From Serendipita indica DSM 11827 (lineage: Eukaryota; Basidiomycota; Agaricomycetes; Sebacinales; Serendipitaceae): a stretch of DNA of 64,000 bases. The notes beneath the pieces were generated by a model. It saw only the letters and a program-made list of their open reading frames with translations. It was not told where the DNA came from and made no database searches. The position numbers and the translations under genes were made by a program. This document shows positions 10,556 to 23,728 of this stretch, one piece after another. How positions within the stretch are numbered: position 1 is the first letter of the stretch; the number at the start of each line of letters is the position of its first letter. Location of the stretch: positions 1,736,001 through 1,800,000 of the forward strand of contig CAJVGD010000005.1 of the NCBI GenBank assembly GCA_910890315.1, written 5' to 3'.

Positions 10556-12756
10556 TCAGATATCGCCTCGAGTCGCTCGCTGCAGTTTCTCTTTGGCCGC
10601 TGCAGCTGCTTTTTCGTTGGCCTGCTGCGACACCGTCATGTACGCGCCGCCAATCTCGCCGCTGTTCTCTCCTTCGAGTCCCGGTGGTGCAGAGGGGTTT
10701 CCATAACCTGGAGGCAAGAAAGAATCATTTTCGCTGGCCTCGTAGTCTTCGACCCAATGACGCAGTGCAAGGAAGCGCTTCGTCTTAATGAACTAGAAAC
10801 ACAATCAATTCCGGGATCAGTCGCAAAGATAAAGGTGACACACCTTGGGAACCGAATCAGTGGCCATCAGCCTGAAGACGTGAAGTTGGATACGTTCATA
10901 GAGCTGGATAATGTGCTTGAGCTGCGTCGCGTTGATCGACGCCGCCTGTTCCAGATCGACTCGCCCTTGAACGGCCTTTCCTGTCGACTCTGTCATGACC
11001 TCGTTTAGGTATGCCACCAAGTCGTTGCGCAGACCGTGATCAATGTTCAGCTCGCACTGCGAGCTCGGCGCCAGATACATGTTGTAGATCACAAATGCCA
11101 TCTGGATCAGCGACTCGTGATGCTTTTCCATTGCAGCATGCTGAGGTATATTTCGCCCTCCCTGACCTGCCACGTTGCGCTGCGAGACTGCAGTCGAGGT
11201 GATCAAAAACTTGCGTTTAAACTCTTGGACCTCGAGCCAAAACGACAAATTTTCCTCGCAGAAATTGCCTCGCAAAAATTCGCGGAACAGGGATCGAAGC
11301 GCAGGTTCATCAAGAATAAACTTGAGACGGTCTGTATTGCTTTCTTTTTGCGTTGGGCCCTTATCTCCTGTACCATGGTCTGCTTTGAGCTTTTCGTCCA
11401 TGGATATACGCCTGTGGATCTGGTGATCCGTCGTATGTTCCAGCGTATTGGGGACATGAGACCCGCTACCGGGACCAAATGCCAACTCGGTGGCTCGCGG
11501 GGCGCCATCGTTGGTGTCCGAAGACACGCGATCGGATCCTTGACGACTGCTGGGGGTGCCGACCGGCGAGTCTCGGCCGGTACTGCTCTGCGTTGGGCGC
11601 GCCTCGGTCCATCTGGCAACCTTTCGACCCTCTTCTGTGATGCGGTAGATTGCTTTTGCCGTGCACCTAAACTCGCCCTGGGTCGCCGCCGCGGAGTTTG
11701 GACCGGTCGCCGTACCACGGACAGTGAAGATGACGGCAGAGTCGGAGGTCTTGCGCTTGTCGCTCAAAAGCGTAATCAGCCCAAACCGGACAAAATGAGC
11801 CGCCATCTCCGCTGCTTCGTCTCGACCAACAATCGACGTAAAGTCACACAGCCATTCGAGGGCATTGACAGCCAAGAAGCAGTATTTGAACGTCTGCAAT
11901 GGGCCTTTTCCAATCAGTTGGGGGGCTCGCTCCACAACGTCGCTCAAGGGAATCCCCGCCGAGCGCTGGTTGTATTCGACTGCCGGGTCGTCTGACTGGC
12001 TGGCCTCGTCGATGTAGTTGGGCGAGCGACCAGCAAAGCGGCGGAAAAGGGCGGTCACAACTTGTTGAGAGATGATGATTTCGTCGTCGGATGCTCTGCG
12101 TTCGAGATGGAGGAGTTTCATGCAAATGGGCTGAGATTGGAAAACCTTGACGAGGCCCTCCGCGTTGACGCCGTTCTTGGAAATGAACCGTTCCAACACA
12201 TGGAGTCCTTTTGGTGTGAGCTGATAAACAGACCGGTCCTTGAATTGGTTCGAGGTCTTATCAATCGCATTCTCGATGAGCCGGGCATCCATAAAGTGTT
12301 GGGACATTGCTTTCGCCATGTCGCGCGTCATACTAAACGTGGTCGTCGTCGTGGTAGTGATTATCCGGTCTGGATCTCTCGGATCTGCCGAGCGGTTGGA
12401 TTGAGAAAACTTCAGACACGAGAGACATTCGCAGGCGTCGTCGCTATGCGAGGCGGCAACACAGATGAGCACAGTTTCATATGCACCGACCAATATAGGG
12501 GGGCACGTACGTTGTAAAAGAGTTTGGAAACGATCGGAAATACTGTTTGTGGGTCGTAAGCTCCATCGACGTGATCAGCGTGGCGAAGAGGTCCAGCGTG
12601 TCCTGTAAAGCGCCACGTAAGGGGCAAAAATGAGTAAATAATGCAAAGAATAGCAGCGGGGGTGTGCTATCGAGCACATACCTTGAGAAACGGACGACCC
12701 CGCTTCGTCGTCTTCATCATGTGCGAGCTAGTGGCTTGCGGATGCGTCGTCGGCAT
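10556..12756 (-). CDS. DEP-RGS regulator of G-protein signalling (FlbA/Sst2 type)
   Basis: Four exons (12756-12682, 12602-12511, 12443-10844, 10792-10556) give 667 aa. The N-terminal part holds two DEP-like segments with the family signature 'RGRPFLKDTLDLFATLI', 'CLKFSQSNR' and 'FSMTRDMAK' followed by 'QHFMDARLIENA'. After a Ser/Thr-rich linker comes an RGS domain starting at 'LKFILDEPALRSLFREFL' with 'NLSFWLEVQEFK'. A short Ala/Lys-rich helical tail ends the protein. Proteins of this architecture (Sst2, FlbA, Thn1) stimulate GTP hydrolysis by G-alpha and set pheromone or growth signalling at the plasma membrane; DEP domains bind receptor tails. Start chosen at 12756 because the conserved RGRPFLK block follows within 20 residues. 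Confidence 0.93.
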
Positions 12757-13066
12757 GGTTGAAGAGGGATATACTATCAAAGAAATACGAGGAAAAGAGG
12801 CGAGAGGCGTTTGAAGAGGAGGGCCAGTCCAACGAGACGGCGGTGGGCGGGAGCAAGTTAGATAGTTACTAAGTCGGGACCAAGCAAGCGCTCGCCAACG
12901 CCTCTGGCAGAAGTAAGGAGAAAATAGTAATATCATGTTCGGTTCTCTTTGTTACAAAATTTGTTTTTCCATGTGTTCCACAGAACTCAGGAATCATCCT
13001 ACGGTCAGATGAGCCAGGCACACCCCGAAGAACGGCTGCAGTTTCCATCATCGAACCCAAGCCTCT
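12757..13066. other. Intergenic: RGS promoter and NUP160 3' end
   Basis: These 310 bp separate two minus-strand genes. No gene or RNA is visible; it must hold the RGS promoter and the NUP160 polyadenylation region. Confidence 0.5.
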
Positions 13067-16000
13067 TTAACTCCACTCCCAGCGTCCCATTTTACCTATT
13101 CGCGCCTCTATCTCCGCCTTGATGCCCGCCGCCTTGTGTACCTCGTCCTCGGTCTGCGCAGCGGCAACGACGGCATCAATGAGCGGATACGGCAAACGTG
13201 TCTGTGTGACTGCAACAGTAGCTCCCTTGTCAAAAGGTTGGTTTGCCTGTTGTCCAACGTCGTTAGCATATGAAACAGCATCGTCCGACTCCTCCGGACC
13301 AGTCGTCACCGGCCCCTCCCTGCCTGCGACCGAAGCGGGTGACTTACATTCTGGATCATCAATAGAGTGTAGTCAAGGGCAGGTAATATCAGATGATATC
13401 GCATGCACGTCCGGATTAGGTACTCGGGTTCTCGGTCCTGGAAGAACGTGGCGAGCCAAGTCGGGGGTGAGGACGAACGGTCGGCCTCCAGAATACGTTC
13501 CAGACAGGTCTAGATTGAACTGAAGTTAGCAAGATGAACTGCCGCTTCTCGGTCAAGGGTCACCTTGCGGTACTGCCACCCACTGTCAGACGTGTCGTGT
13601 CGTTCTAGTGAATCCTGGAGCAACCTCCACGCCTTTGATATCGGCTCTCCTTCCCAAATCATGGCCCTGTCCTGTAAAAGCCACCGTTCCTCAAACGGCG
13701 TCCTATTACTTGGGTCAATATTTGCAAGATATCAAGGGGCAAATGCACTAACAGGGCTGCTTCACCGCCTTTGGACAGGCGCATGCACATGTCGACCATC
13801 ATCGTGAAGATGACCGTCATGTCCGCACGAAATACCCGCGCGCTGTATAAAGCCTCTTCGTAGCGCGCGAGTTGACAGTACCTACGTAACACCTCCATGG
13901 GGGAAATACTGAAGTCTATTGCACTTCCGGTTAGTCTCCCCGTCGGATGTCAACGATCCCGCTTACCCTTCTCGTCTACCTCTGTCGCCTGCTGCACACG
14001 GTTCAGACCGGCCATCATGTACACCAGGTGCCGTCTTGCTCGGCAAAGTTCCATCTCTCTCCGCATGTCGTCCAACTCTACGATTTCCGAGTCGTTTCCG
14101 CCTCGCTCTCCAACGTCAATGCCAAAGTTGGACCTTCGCCACTCTGGAGGAAGTTCACCAGATTCGTCATACACGGGTAAACTGATCCAGGCGTCCTCCG
14201 GATCAAGAAGACACAGGGCATTGATAGCCACTGTATAGGCTTCGAGTTGCAGCGACATGAGCATGAACCGGGTATCCGTATCCGGCTTGTCCTGTTGTCC
14301 GAGAATACGCGCCCGCTGATACATTGTGGAGGCCGCTAGCACGAGCTGTCAGGACGAGAGCCGGGCGGTAAATTAACATCACAGCCCACCTGCACGATAA
14401 TCTCCCTTCTTCACAGCCCACGCATAATAAATTTTTGAATAGACCGGCCGGTCAAGTGGGTCCGCGTTTCTCGCCTTGAAACCTAGCGCTTGCTCCACAT
14501 CGTCGGCAAAGCCAACAAAGTTGAAGCTGAGAAGGGTTTCAACCTTGTTTCTCTCACACATCTTGGTGACGAGTTCGGTAACCGAGTTGGTCCGCCTGTT
14601 CGATGAACATCCGTTAGACATGGCCCAAGCAACGGAAACAAACCTACTTACAATACTGGCTGCTCGGACATTTCCGCCAGCGTCGTATATGCCCTTTCAA
14701 AGTTTTCCAAGGCCAATTCACCTTTGAAGATGTTGTACCAAAGGTCGGTGGTCGGTTCGTCGTCATTTGCGGATTCGATGGCCAAGCGATAGAACAGCAC
14801 AGCCATGCCGTATTGTGCTTCGGCCTCGAAGAGCTTAGCCACGTGGTCGTAGTAAGCAGCCAAGGAAGACAAGTCACCGAGCGAGGGCGGCAACACGGCG
14901 ACGAGGGTGGCTTCCTCGACCCCTGTCTTGTACGATAACGGCCCTGAGAGAATTCAGTAACGAAACATAATATACGAATATACGAACCAAAGCTTCGCGC
15001 GCTGTGCTCAAACATGGTCGACGCTTCCCCATATTCTCCCTTTTGTAGCTGAAGTCGAGCAGCCACGTAGCAACAAGCGTTAGTTTTTGGCAGCCAGTCT
15101 ATCACATCCGCAGCACCCTGTGTATGGCCTTTTCTTCGAAGTTCTTCGGCGAACCGAACTTCGTCGTATCCTGCCACCAGCATGGAGTCCGCCTGAATTA
15201 TCCCGTTAAACTCTAAGAACGCATCTGACGCGTATGGGAGTGAGAATGGTCGCCTAAGCGGCGGCAGAAGCGATTGCAGCAGAGTAATAGAGCCTGACCC
15301 TCTCGTCGTAGGAGGTAGCGTTGGGAAAGAAGAGCCTGTAGGCGAAGCGAAGTGCACGTGCGGCTTTGGTTGAATGGCAAACTGAACCGAAGGTGCTGGT
15401 GCCACTCGCATTCCAGCCAACTGACGAACCATCGAGTCGGCCGTTCCTGCTCGCACATGCCTAGCAATAGTCCGTGATGGAGCAAGCGCGCTCGGAGGAC
15501 CAGGTGCTGGACGAGTGACCGTGGAACTCTCCACAACCCTGGCTGCAGTTTGTCGAAGCATGCTGGCGCTTCTCAGCCCAGCGAAGAGTTCGTCGATGAC
15601 AACGGCGTTGGGCAAGCCGGAAAAATAGTTTGCTTCTCCTCCTCGGGCAACAATGAATATGAGTAAGAATAATATGCTAGAAGCAATCTCGTAACGAGCT
15701 TGCAGTGTCGCTGACAGATAAACGGCGGTGAGGGACCTGCTCCATTGATTATGGTAGTCTGCAGGTCGTGTCCCAGGCAGAATGGCTGCATTCGAAGCGT
15801 CGGCCAAAAGAGATTGATTAGGGTCAGGCTGAAGCAGCATTCGATCCACTTCCTCTTCGTCGTCCTCTTGCTTTACGCTGTCCAGCTCTTTTGCGATGCC
15901 AGTCGTCCGAACAAGGGCGCTGATGGCCTGGAGAGCCGTATTGAACGATTCATTACCTCCGAGCGAGTCGACACGCTCAAAGACCCATTCTATAGTGTCT

Positions 16001-18449
16001 ATATCAAGATCCATAATCTCCAACTTGAAAGCCAAGTCCACGAGAAGATCGTGATAGACAAATTGTACGGTATTGTGCATAGTGTTGTAGAGTTCATGTG
16101 CGACATCGGCCCAACTCGCTGGTGAGAAGAGAGCACGGAAAGATAGGGCGGTATAAACGAGGTATTGTGGAGCCTCTGACGCTTCAATAGATTCACGGGC
16201 GTCGTACCCATTCGTGGTTTCATCTTCCTGCATCTTTGAGAGAGTTTGTCGGTACAGGTCGAGTGGTCCGTCTTCAGTGACCATTAATCCCATCCGTTCC
16301 CTCTCTAGAATGACGCAGTGCCCACTCGTCGTATTTTGAGATGATCGCGCGCCTCCAGGCTTTTTAGAGCCCACCAGTCCCAGAGCTACTGGCCAACTTC
16401 CTGCCTTTTCAATTTCGCGACACCGGGCAAGGAATCCTTCCCAATCTCGACGGAATGCTACATCGAGCTCTGTATGTTGAGCAATGGCCATCTCATTTTC
16501 CGGCTCTGCAATGACAGAGGCATTGAAAGGATTTGCACTGGCGGGATCCGAAAAGACTTCGGGAGCTTGGAGTCGGCAACCAACAATAGCGCTGACTCGT
16601 GCTCGTAACGTAGGGTATTGCCTGGAAAGGGCAGCGCGTAGGCGTGAATTTGGATCCTTTATAGGGTCTACTTGATCTGTAGATACCCATGCCGCCTCTA
16701 CGTATCCGTTGAGTGCCTCGGAGATTGTATATGGTGAGAATCCACCACGGCCTGCCCGGAAGAGAGCATCCAAAATGGTGGCGGCGGCATTAGGAGAGGT
16801 AAAATCGATTGTGGAAAGGAAATCAACACTATCTGCGGTGGGCTCGGGGGATAAGGATGATGCGGCGTTTGAAGGCATCGCAAGGGGAGTGACGATATGC
16901 CAATCCACTGGATGGAAGTCCTCTCCATCGTCGTCCTCGTAGATGAGTTCATGTGGTAGCGAACTCGACCCAACCTCTCGCATTTCAACGTCTCCACTAG
17001 CGGATGTATTTCGTCCATTGTGCGCTCTACGCACTTCTATATCCAGCTCGGTGTATTCATACATGCTTTCCCCCGAGTACTCCCATAGGCAATGAATCTC
17101 CTTTAGCTGTATGATATCAGCAATATCCCATGGTATCGTGGATGAATACGCACATTCCGGAATTGAGAGTTTGGCATGACCATGAAATCGCGCAGTGAGC
17201 ACCTAATTGTTTCCATGCTAGTCTCCTTCTCTCCCAAAGGCTTGAAGCGATTGCCTTCCATTTTGTAGAGTGCGAAGATGCCGGCTGAAGAAGGCTGATG
17301 CGCAGAGGATCCCGCTCCAAGGCCAAGCGGCGTCGGAAGGAATACAAGAATCCGGAAATTCGAGAGATTTTCCTCGTCCTCGGTAAAGAAAGTACGCAGG
17401 AGAGATCGACGTTCTGGTGGTAAAAGTTGTGGAATTGACGACCCGGCAACTTGAGGAGTGACTGATGATCCACGAATGAGAGAAGACCCTCGAACGGGTT
17501 CGGAGGATGTATTATTTCCTGGTGAAATACCAATGGAGATGGTGTTGCCCCCTTGCCTGTCCCATGCCCTAAGACAGCGGTCTCTGGACAGGGTGATGAG
17601 GATATCAGATCCAGATACTGATGCAGAGACGGCAGAAACGATAGTGTCTTCTTCTTGAGCCGTTCGGAACATTTTGGAGAGGAGTGAATGATGCTGAGGA
17701 TAGTGCAATTTCTCTCGTAGCTGTCCGTCGTTGTCGACATCCACCTCCATTCGTAGGACGGCTCCTGAATTGACGGTGACTACTACCGTCTTCTCTCCTT
17801 GCAGGATCATTGAGCCGCTGGTCCCACCAATGGGTCTGCTGACAGTCGAGGGAAGTGTGAATTCCTTGCACCATCCACGTTTGGCGACCCAGTTTTCGTC
17901 ATGAAATAGTGGAGGGACGAGAGGAAACGCAAGACGGTACAGCGTTCCACCTTCGAGGAGGACATAGACGAAAGCAAGCTGCCCGCTTGGAACCGCAAGA
18001 CCTCTGCTGCGCGCTGCTGCTTGCACATCCTGAGATGGTGAAGTAACTGCGATTCCTGGCATGGGAACGATGCGCTCTGCAAACTCCCAGCAGACTGGTG
18101 TGCCGTCTGCCCAGTCGAGAAGGGTGAGCTCTAGCACGTATCCCGAGTGCGTAATACGCATCAAAGCATCTCCTAAGGCTTGAAGAGACGTTGTCGACGC
18201 GTAAACTGCGTGCTCTTCAAAGCTTTGCGCGAGCGGGCCCGTCTGCGCATTCGTCTGGTGACGGCCCTGAGGTGCATCTCTCCTCTTCTTATTGTTCAAT
18301 CTCTCTACAAGTTTTTGAGACGCGTGTGTGAGTGGTTGCTGGTGCTGGTGCCGCGACGAGGCCGTCGGAGGGACTTGGTAGAAGATTGGTTGCGTAAACG
18401 CGCTCGAGATGTGAGACGATACCAATGCGCGTTGTCCGAGTTGAGACAT
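13067..18449 (-). CDS. NUP160: Nucleoporin Nup160/Nup120, Y-complex scaffold
   Basis: About nine exons on the minus strand; those mapped are 18449-17154, 17106-14988, 14943-14652, 14595-14390, 14335-13967 and 13915-13710, then three more down to the TAA at 13067. Together they give roughly 1,645 aa. The first about 500 residues form the beta-propeller (for example 'TLSRDRCLRAWDRQGG'); the rest is helical repeat. The C-terminal part has clear family blocks: 'LQLEAYTVAINALCLLDPED' (with 'AWISLPV'), 'MEVLRRYCQLARYEEALYSA' and 'EPEYLIRTCMRYHL'. The protein is a core arm of the nuclear-pore Y complex and acts in mRNA export and pore assembly. A 105-nt intron before the last exon is longer than usual and its acceptor is the least certain junction. 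Confidence 0.9.
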
Positions 18450-18592
18450 TGAGAGAATATACGCGCTGGCGATTCCCAACGCCCCCGCAGATTTTGGTGG
18501 TCAAAGCTCAACAAGAAAGGTTGGCTGCCACCACCTCGACCTGTGTTCACAATCCACTCCTGCTTTCTTCTGACAGTCCAATGTCTGATTAG

Positions 18593-18603
18593 GTATATAT
18601 ATT
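18593..18603 (+). promoter_or_regulatory. TATA box of the HExxH-protein gene
   Basis: GTATATATATT lies about 55 bp upstream of the ATG at 18658, a normal place for a fungal TATA box with a short leader. Position and sequence only; no transcript data. Confidence 0.5.
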
Positions 18604-18657
18604 CTACACCCGCTTGTCGCAAACTCACAACTCTCCAGCCAACGTGGCAACCACAAC

Positions 18658-19646
18658 ATGAAATTCACCGGATTCTATATATTCACTATCATTATTCAAG
18701 CGACATGTACCACCACCAGAGTCTCCGAGAGTCTGCTGCAAAAGCCCTTGCTCCATCCATCCGACATCAACCCCCTCATCTCTCCACGCCTCTACGAGAC
18801 ATTGGTGGAAAGCGACTACTTCATTACAGAGCTACCTCCATCTACGACCACAGCCATGCAGCGTTGTACGCAGTATGTAACCCAGTTTTGTCAAGGAGAC
18901 AGCGTTCAGCGACTACAAGTCGGCTTCACCGACTCGAACAAAACATGGCTCTTGTGCAAATGTACGCCTCGCAAGCTTGCACAGGTCGTTCTACCAGGCA
19001 AAGCGGATAACTGGTCCTACTTGCTGGGACATCTATCAAGGATTCCAGTACCTCTTCGCGAATACATCCACGTCGTCGTTTCTACCCCCCTGGAGACAGA
19101 GCACACTACATCCTCATCCCTAGCCCCGACAAAACCCAGCCTTCGATCCACCCTTCCACACGGAATGATGTCCCAGAACACTGTTGTATTATTCGGGGAA
19201 CCTTCCATTGCGACGTGGATCCACGAAGCCGCTCATGGGTACTCAGGAGAACGCTTGAGCTCCTCCGTCCGCTGGGTAGAGGCAATCCATCGGGACTCAT
19301 GCCTTCCCGACCCTTACTCGAGAACCAATCTTGAAGAGGTGAGTATTTTCTAGTTTATATAGCTCAGAAGATTAACTACGAAAAGGCATTCGCTCAGACC
19401 GTCATGCTCAAGGTCTATCTTCAAATGCAACCAGTCTCAAGCGAGGGAACTCGGGATGACCTCCTAGGGGATGTTTCATGCATGAGACATCAGTTAGACA
19501 TCCTCGAAGGCCTTTCAATCTTCGCTCATGATCGCAGATCTCTATCGCGCTCAGGCTCAACGCTAGAAATTGTGCAGAAAGAAGCGACATGGTGGGAACT
19601 ATGGGTTATCACCAGTTTTCTCGTCATCCTGTTTATGCTATCTTGA
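18658..19646 (+). CDS. Secreted protein with HExxH metallopeptidase-like motif and C-terminal anchor
   Basis: Two exons (18658-19338, 19386-19646) encode 313 aa. The first about 19 residues (MKFTGFYIFTIIIQATCTTT) look like a signal peptide. The middle has several Cys and Ser/Thr-rich stretches. 'TWIHEAAHGYSGE' near residues 182-194 contains HEAAH, the zinc-binding HExxH motif of gluzincin/metzincin-like peptidases, and an acidic residue follows in 'VEAIHRD'. The last about 20 residues (WWELWVITSFLVILFML) are hydrophobic and could be a membrane or GPI anchor. The family is not one I can name; it resembles conidiation-type HExxH proteins in layout. The peptidase role is inferred from the motif only. 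The convergent GRR1 gene ends 59 bp away. Confidence 0.75.
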
Positions 19647-19705
19647 TATCCTTCAAACTATATATGGAGACAAATGGTACATTTCCCGATGAGACGTATA
19701 TCAAC

Positions 19706-22700
19706 CTATCTATCCTTGTCGTCGTGAGCTGCTGGACTTGAATTCGAACTCTGACCATGGCTAAGATCTTCCCTTCCTTTTCCCTTTGACCTAAACAACG
19801 ACACCGTATACCGTTCAGCCGCATTCAGTGTCCCCTTGATTCCCCTCTTGGACCGAGCAGATCCATTTGGTGTCGACGAGCGTGAATCCTCCATAGATTT
19901 CCGGGACACATCTTGACCAGCTGACCGCGGAGAGTGCTCAGCAGCCTCGTCAGCCGCGCATTCACCGCGCGGTTGCCCGCCCTCCACCTCCACGTCGCCT
20001 TCACGGCTCGAGTCGGATGTCCAAGCCCCATCTGCCGGTCGAGATCGTTGACGAGTCTGGAATTGAGATACCCCGCCGACAGAGTCTATACTCTGCGGCA
20101 GATCCGCACTGTGGCTCGAGCTCCCACTTGCCATCTGGCCACGTGCTTGGCCAGGTCCACTCGTCGATGGGTCAGAATTATTCGCTTCAGCACCAAGAGT
20201 AGATCCTCCACGACGAGAAACCGGTACATTCGGACGTGACCGGCCCATGGAGAACAATTTCGTCGGCGATGGCAAATGCGACGTTCTCTTCTTCCTCTCA
20301 TCGACGTAGATCACCTGATCCTCATCGGACGCTGGGTGCGCAATGATTCGAGGCGATGGCGAATGCTGTTGGAGGGGAGTGCTCGTCGACGTAGTTGACC
20401 TGGAGGATTCCGCGGCAGTACTCTCATCCCTTGTGCGAGCACGCTGAAACCGCGAATGCATAAGTGCACCAACGATCGGGTTTGGCAAGTTTCCGCCTAG
20501 AGACGGAGCATTGGCTCTCAGGCGGAGATTGTTACTGGCAGAAGCACGATCGCTGCCCGTCGCTACTGCCTCTGCATGGCCCAACGAACGGGATCCAGCG
20601 TATGATGCACTTTGGGAATGAACATCCGCGTTTGGTGCTCCCCGCGAGGTGGCGAATGACCGAGGCGAGCGCATCATTTGCAAACCCGAAGCGAGCTGAA
20701 AGGCGTTTATACCGCGTTGCCGTGGTCTAGGCGTATCCCTTTCCTCGTCGCTCCCGAGTACTGTCTCTCCGGGGCATCCTCTGCAAACAATCCCGCATCA
20801 GCGTCTGGATAGTCGACAAACGCGCTTCGATTGACCATTTCGATTGGTTGTGGGGGTGGGTGTGTTCCCTCTCCCGAGAAGCCCTGGACGGCGTCGTCGT
20901 CTTCGAGGTTTGCAGAGTCGGCCTCGTCATCGGCATCAGGCAACATTGTGAAATCGGAGAGTTTCTTTGCAAGATACTGACGGAGGTTCTCGATCCCACT
21001 TCCAGAATAAACGCAGAACTGTGCGCGCTGCGTCTCGTTGAAATTCTATAAACAGTCAAGACGATTGGCGCCTCATACCAGTTATCGGACGTACCGATGG
21101 TGCTGGACGGCAGAATGCCCGCAAATCCTTTCGTTTAAAGGCATTAACATCCGTCAAGCTCAGATGTGTCAGTTTCGTGAGGCTTTGTAGTAGTCGATGA
21201 ATCGCCTGGACGGATATTCTTTCGCAGTAGGATAGATGGACTCTCTCGAGCGTAAATGCCCTGGCTGTGAGGTAGTCGACGGCGTCATCGGTCAAGTTTG
21301 TGATCTTGACCAGGCCAATGCGTCGCAATTTCGGTAGTGCAGATAGGGCATGTACAGAGGCGTTTGTGAGTGAAGTACAACCTATGAGAGCACGTTAGCT
21401 ACAATACCCTTGCTTCGAGATAGATGGCCGCGTACATGCGAGGTCTACATATCTCAGACGTACACAACTCTGTGCAAGGTGTATGATACTGGCGTCCGTG
21501 ATGGACTCCACATGACCCAAGTGGAGAAGCTGCAGATGTTTACCGAGCTCGCTAATGCTACGCACGGCAGCATCGGTAAGAAATGTACACTTTGCCAGGA
21601 CCAAATTGCGAAGTTTGGGGGCATTGGAAACGATACCCGCCACCGCGTCGTCGGTGATGCGAAGCGACATGAGATCGAGTTGCCGAAGGTGAGTAAGCGG
21701 TTTTTGTAGGAGCAACGGCGGTAACGTCGGCATAATCAGGCGAGCAGGATCACTATTCGAGTTTTGGAAGCGATAATTAGATTGATCAGGTTGATTGTTT
21801 GAACTCGCTAATCGCTGAGGGACTGGGAATGCAGTGTCCCCCAGATTGATGCATCGGCCCAGTCGCAGCTCCCGAAGATGAGAGCAATGCATCCAAATGT
21901 CCCGAACGGCTGCATCCCCGACGTTGATGCAGCCAGTGAGATCTATTTCAATCAGGAGGGGACATTTCTGGGCGAGCTTTGAAACGCTCGTATTGGTAAT
22001 ATTGTCCAGCTCGCAAAGCTTGATTCTCCGGAGCATAGGACAGTGTTCTGCAATAGCAAGGACTCCTTCGTCTGTAATCTTTTTGCATCCCTCCAAGTTG
22101 ATTCCCTGTATCTTGGCAGACGCCGCCGTGACACCCAATAGAGTGCGGTCAGTTACGTCGACCACTCCAGTAAGGTCTAGTGCGATGATCTGTGGCATAG
22201 TGGCGAGTATGGCGAGGGAAGAGTCTGTAAGATGAACGCATCCATTGAGAGTAAGCCTCTCCAGCCGGATGCAGGCGGAGAGGCGCATGAAGTGCATATC
22301 ATGGACTTCATCTGCAACCACAGAGAGATTCAGTCTCCGCACGAACCGTGCATAAGGAAATAGCGGTTCGACAACGGACTCTTTTGGCTGCCTGCCAAGG
22401 GACTGGCCATTGACGACGAGCTCCGTCGAGTCGAATGGGAATTGTGAGTTGGAGGGAGAGATGACAGATAAGAACGAGAGGAAGGATTCCTTCGTGGCGA
22501 GGTGCGGCTTGAGCCAGAGGAGTTCGACGGCGCATTGACACCAGTTGCTACAGACGAAAAGACAGTTATAGAGGTCCAAGGTGTCTGTTAGCGAGCGTAG
22601 GATATGGATAAGGAGCTCCGCGGGGAGAGCGTAGATTGGCGACTGGTGCCATTCTGCTGGATATCGGAGCGCTGCGTTCCCAGTGGTGGGAGATTCATAT

Positions 22701-22882
22701 CCAAGTCGTGGAGAGTGTATACTCAGTCTTTGGTGAGACCATTCGGCGGGCGACGTTGGTGCGTACACCTTGTCGTCGTTATCCAGCTCGTTTTCGGAGT
22801 CAGTCGATGCCACAGGCGACACACTCCGCTGACGAGCAGCTTTTCGGGACTTTCGTTCAGCACCGCGACGCCGCGAGCTCAT
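19706..22882 (-). CDS. GRR1: F-box/leucine-rich-repeat protein GRR1 (SCF ubiquitin ligase)
   Basis: The protein opens with a basic Ser/Arg-rich head, then an F-box ('LPAELLIHILRSL' to 'CSNWC') and about a dozen Cys/Asn-type LRRs ('LERLTLNGCVHLTDSSLAIL', 'GCKKITDEGVLAIAEHCP'). Two clear introns lie near 21382-21434 and 21057-21105. After the LRRs comes the Grr1-specific block 'FCVYSGSGIENLRQYL'. The frame then stops at 20707, while a Ser/Arg-rich tail runs in another frame down to 19706. Either a short intron near 20761-20813 or a one-base error near 20760 joins them, and I cannot decide. Grr1 is the substrate receptor of SCF for cyclins and nutrient sensors. The start codon lies only 97 bp after the NDUFAF3 stop. 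Confidence 0.88.
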
Positions 22883-22979
22883 GCTCTTGTAAGTGGTTGG
22901 GGTCAACGTACGCGCGGTGGCTCAGGCGACAAGCGCAGGTAGCACATAAAACACAAGTAAACGTATTGTAACACGATTT

Positions 22980-23696
22980 CTACCACACTCGGTGCGACAG
23001 AGGCAGCAGCGCCGCAGCGACTCGGCGACCCTCCTCGGAAAGCAGATTATACGTCGAGCATGCATTTCTCTGCAGAATTGAGTATACTATGTATTAGAAG
23101 TAGAATGCTTACTGTGTCCATATACTCGGCCTGGACGCCAATCTCTCTCAAATACTCTCGAACAGACACAGGAGGCAGCATCAAAGACTTTCCTGTCCCA
23201 AACACTAGTATTTCTATGGCAAGAACAACGTCAATACCTAGACAGCATCCTATTGGCTATAGCACTCACCCGGCTTTGGCAGGAGGACATCAAAGATTTC
23301 AAAGTCGTCCTTTGTCCATTCGCCACTCGAAAGGGAACTCTCTGGAGTTTTCCATAGAAACACTCGTCCGCCAATGAGGATACAACTCGACTTCATGGTC
23401 AACCCGTCTTCAAGCTCTATTCCATCATGTTCTGTGACATTTCTGACTTGAATTCCACCAATATTCGACGTATCGAAAAGATTTGTCAGTCCTCCTGTAT
23501 TGATTAACCGTGTTTGAGGTTTGTAAAGATTCAAGCCCAGGCGAGGGGATGTCACAATGCACCGAGAGCCATAGACAGCATTCTGAGGCGACGAAAAGGC
23601 ACGAGAAATTGAAGTTAGGCGGCTCACGCGCCCACGGCTAGATGAAAGGGAGCGGAGGACGGGTTCAAGGTACGCCATAACGGTTCCAAATGACAT
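22980..23696 (-). CDS. NDUFAF3: Mitochondrial complex I assembly factor NDUFAF3 (DUF498 family)
   Basis: Three exons; the first (23696 to about 23271) encodes an Arg/Ser-rich mitochondrial targeting stretch and the start of the domain. The remaining exons supply 'EILVFGTGKSLMLPPVSVRE', 'YLREIGVQAEYMDTRNACST' and 'YNLLSEEGRRVAAALLP', the family's signature order. The stop TAG is at 22980-22982. NDUFAF3 works with NDUFAF4 in early assembly of the membrane/peripheral-arm junction of complex I in the matrix. The last intron shows two nested possible acceptors; the downstream CTGCAG fits the frame. It sits 32 bp downstream of the SNRNP40 stop and 97 bp upstream of the GRR1 start, all on the same strand. 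Confidence 0.92.
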
Positions 23697-23728
23697 TCGT
23701 ACAGGCTAAAAGATCACATGGACTATAT

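Noticed and set aside
11036-11995. 319-codon plus-strand frame
   Set aside because: It lies exactly antisense to the long RGS exon, whose domain content is clear.
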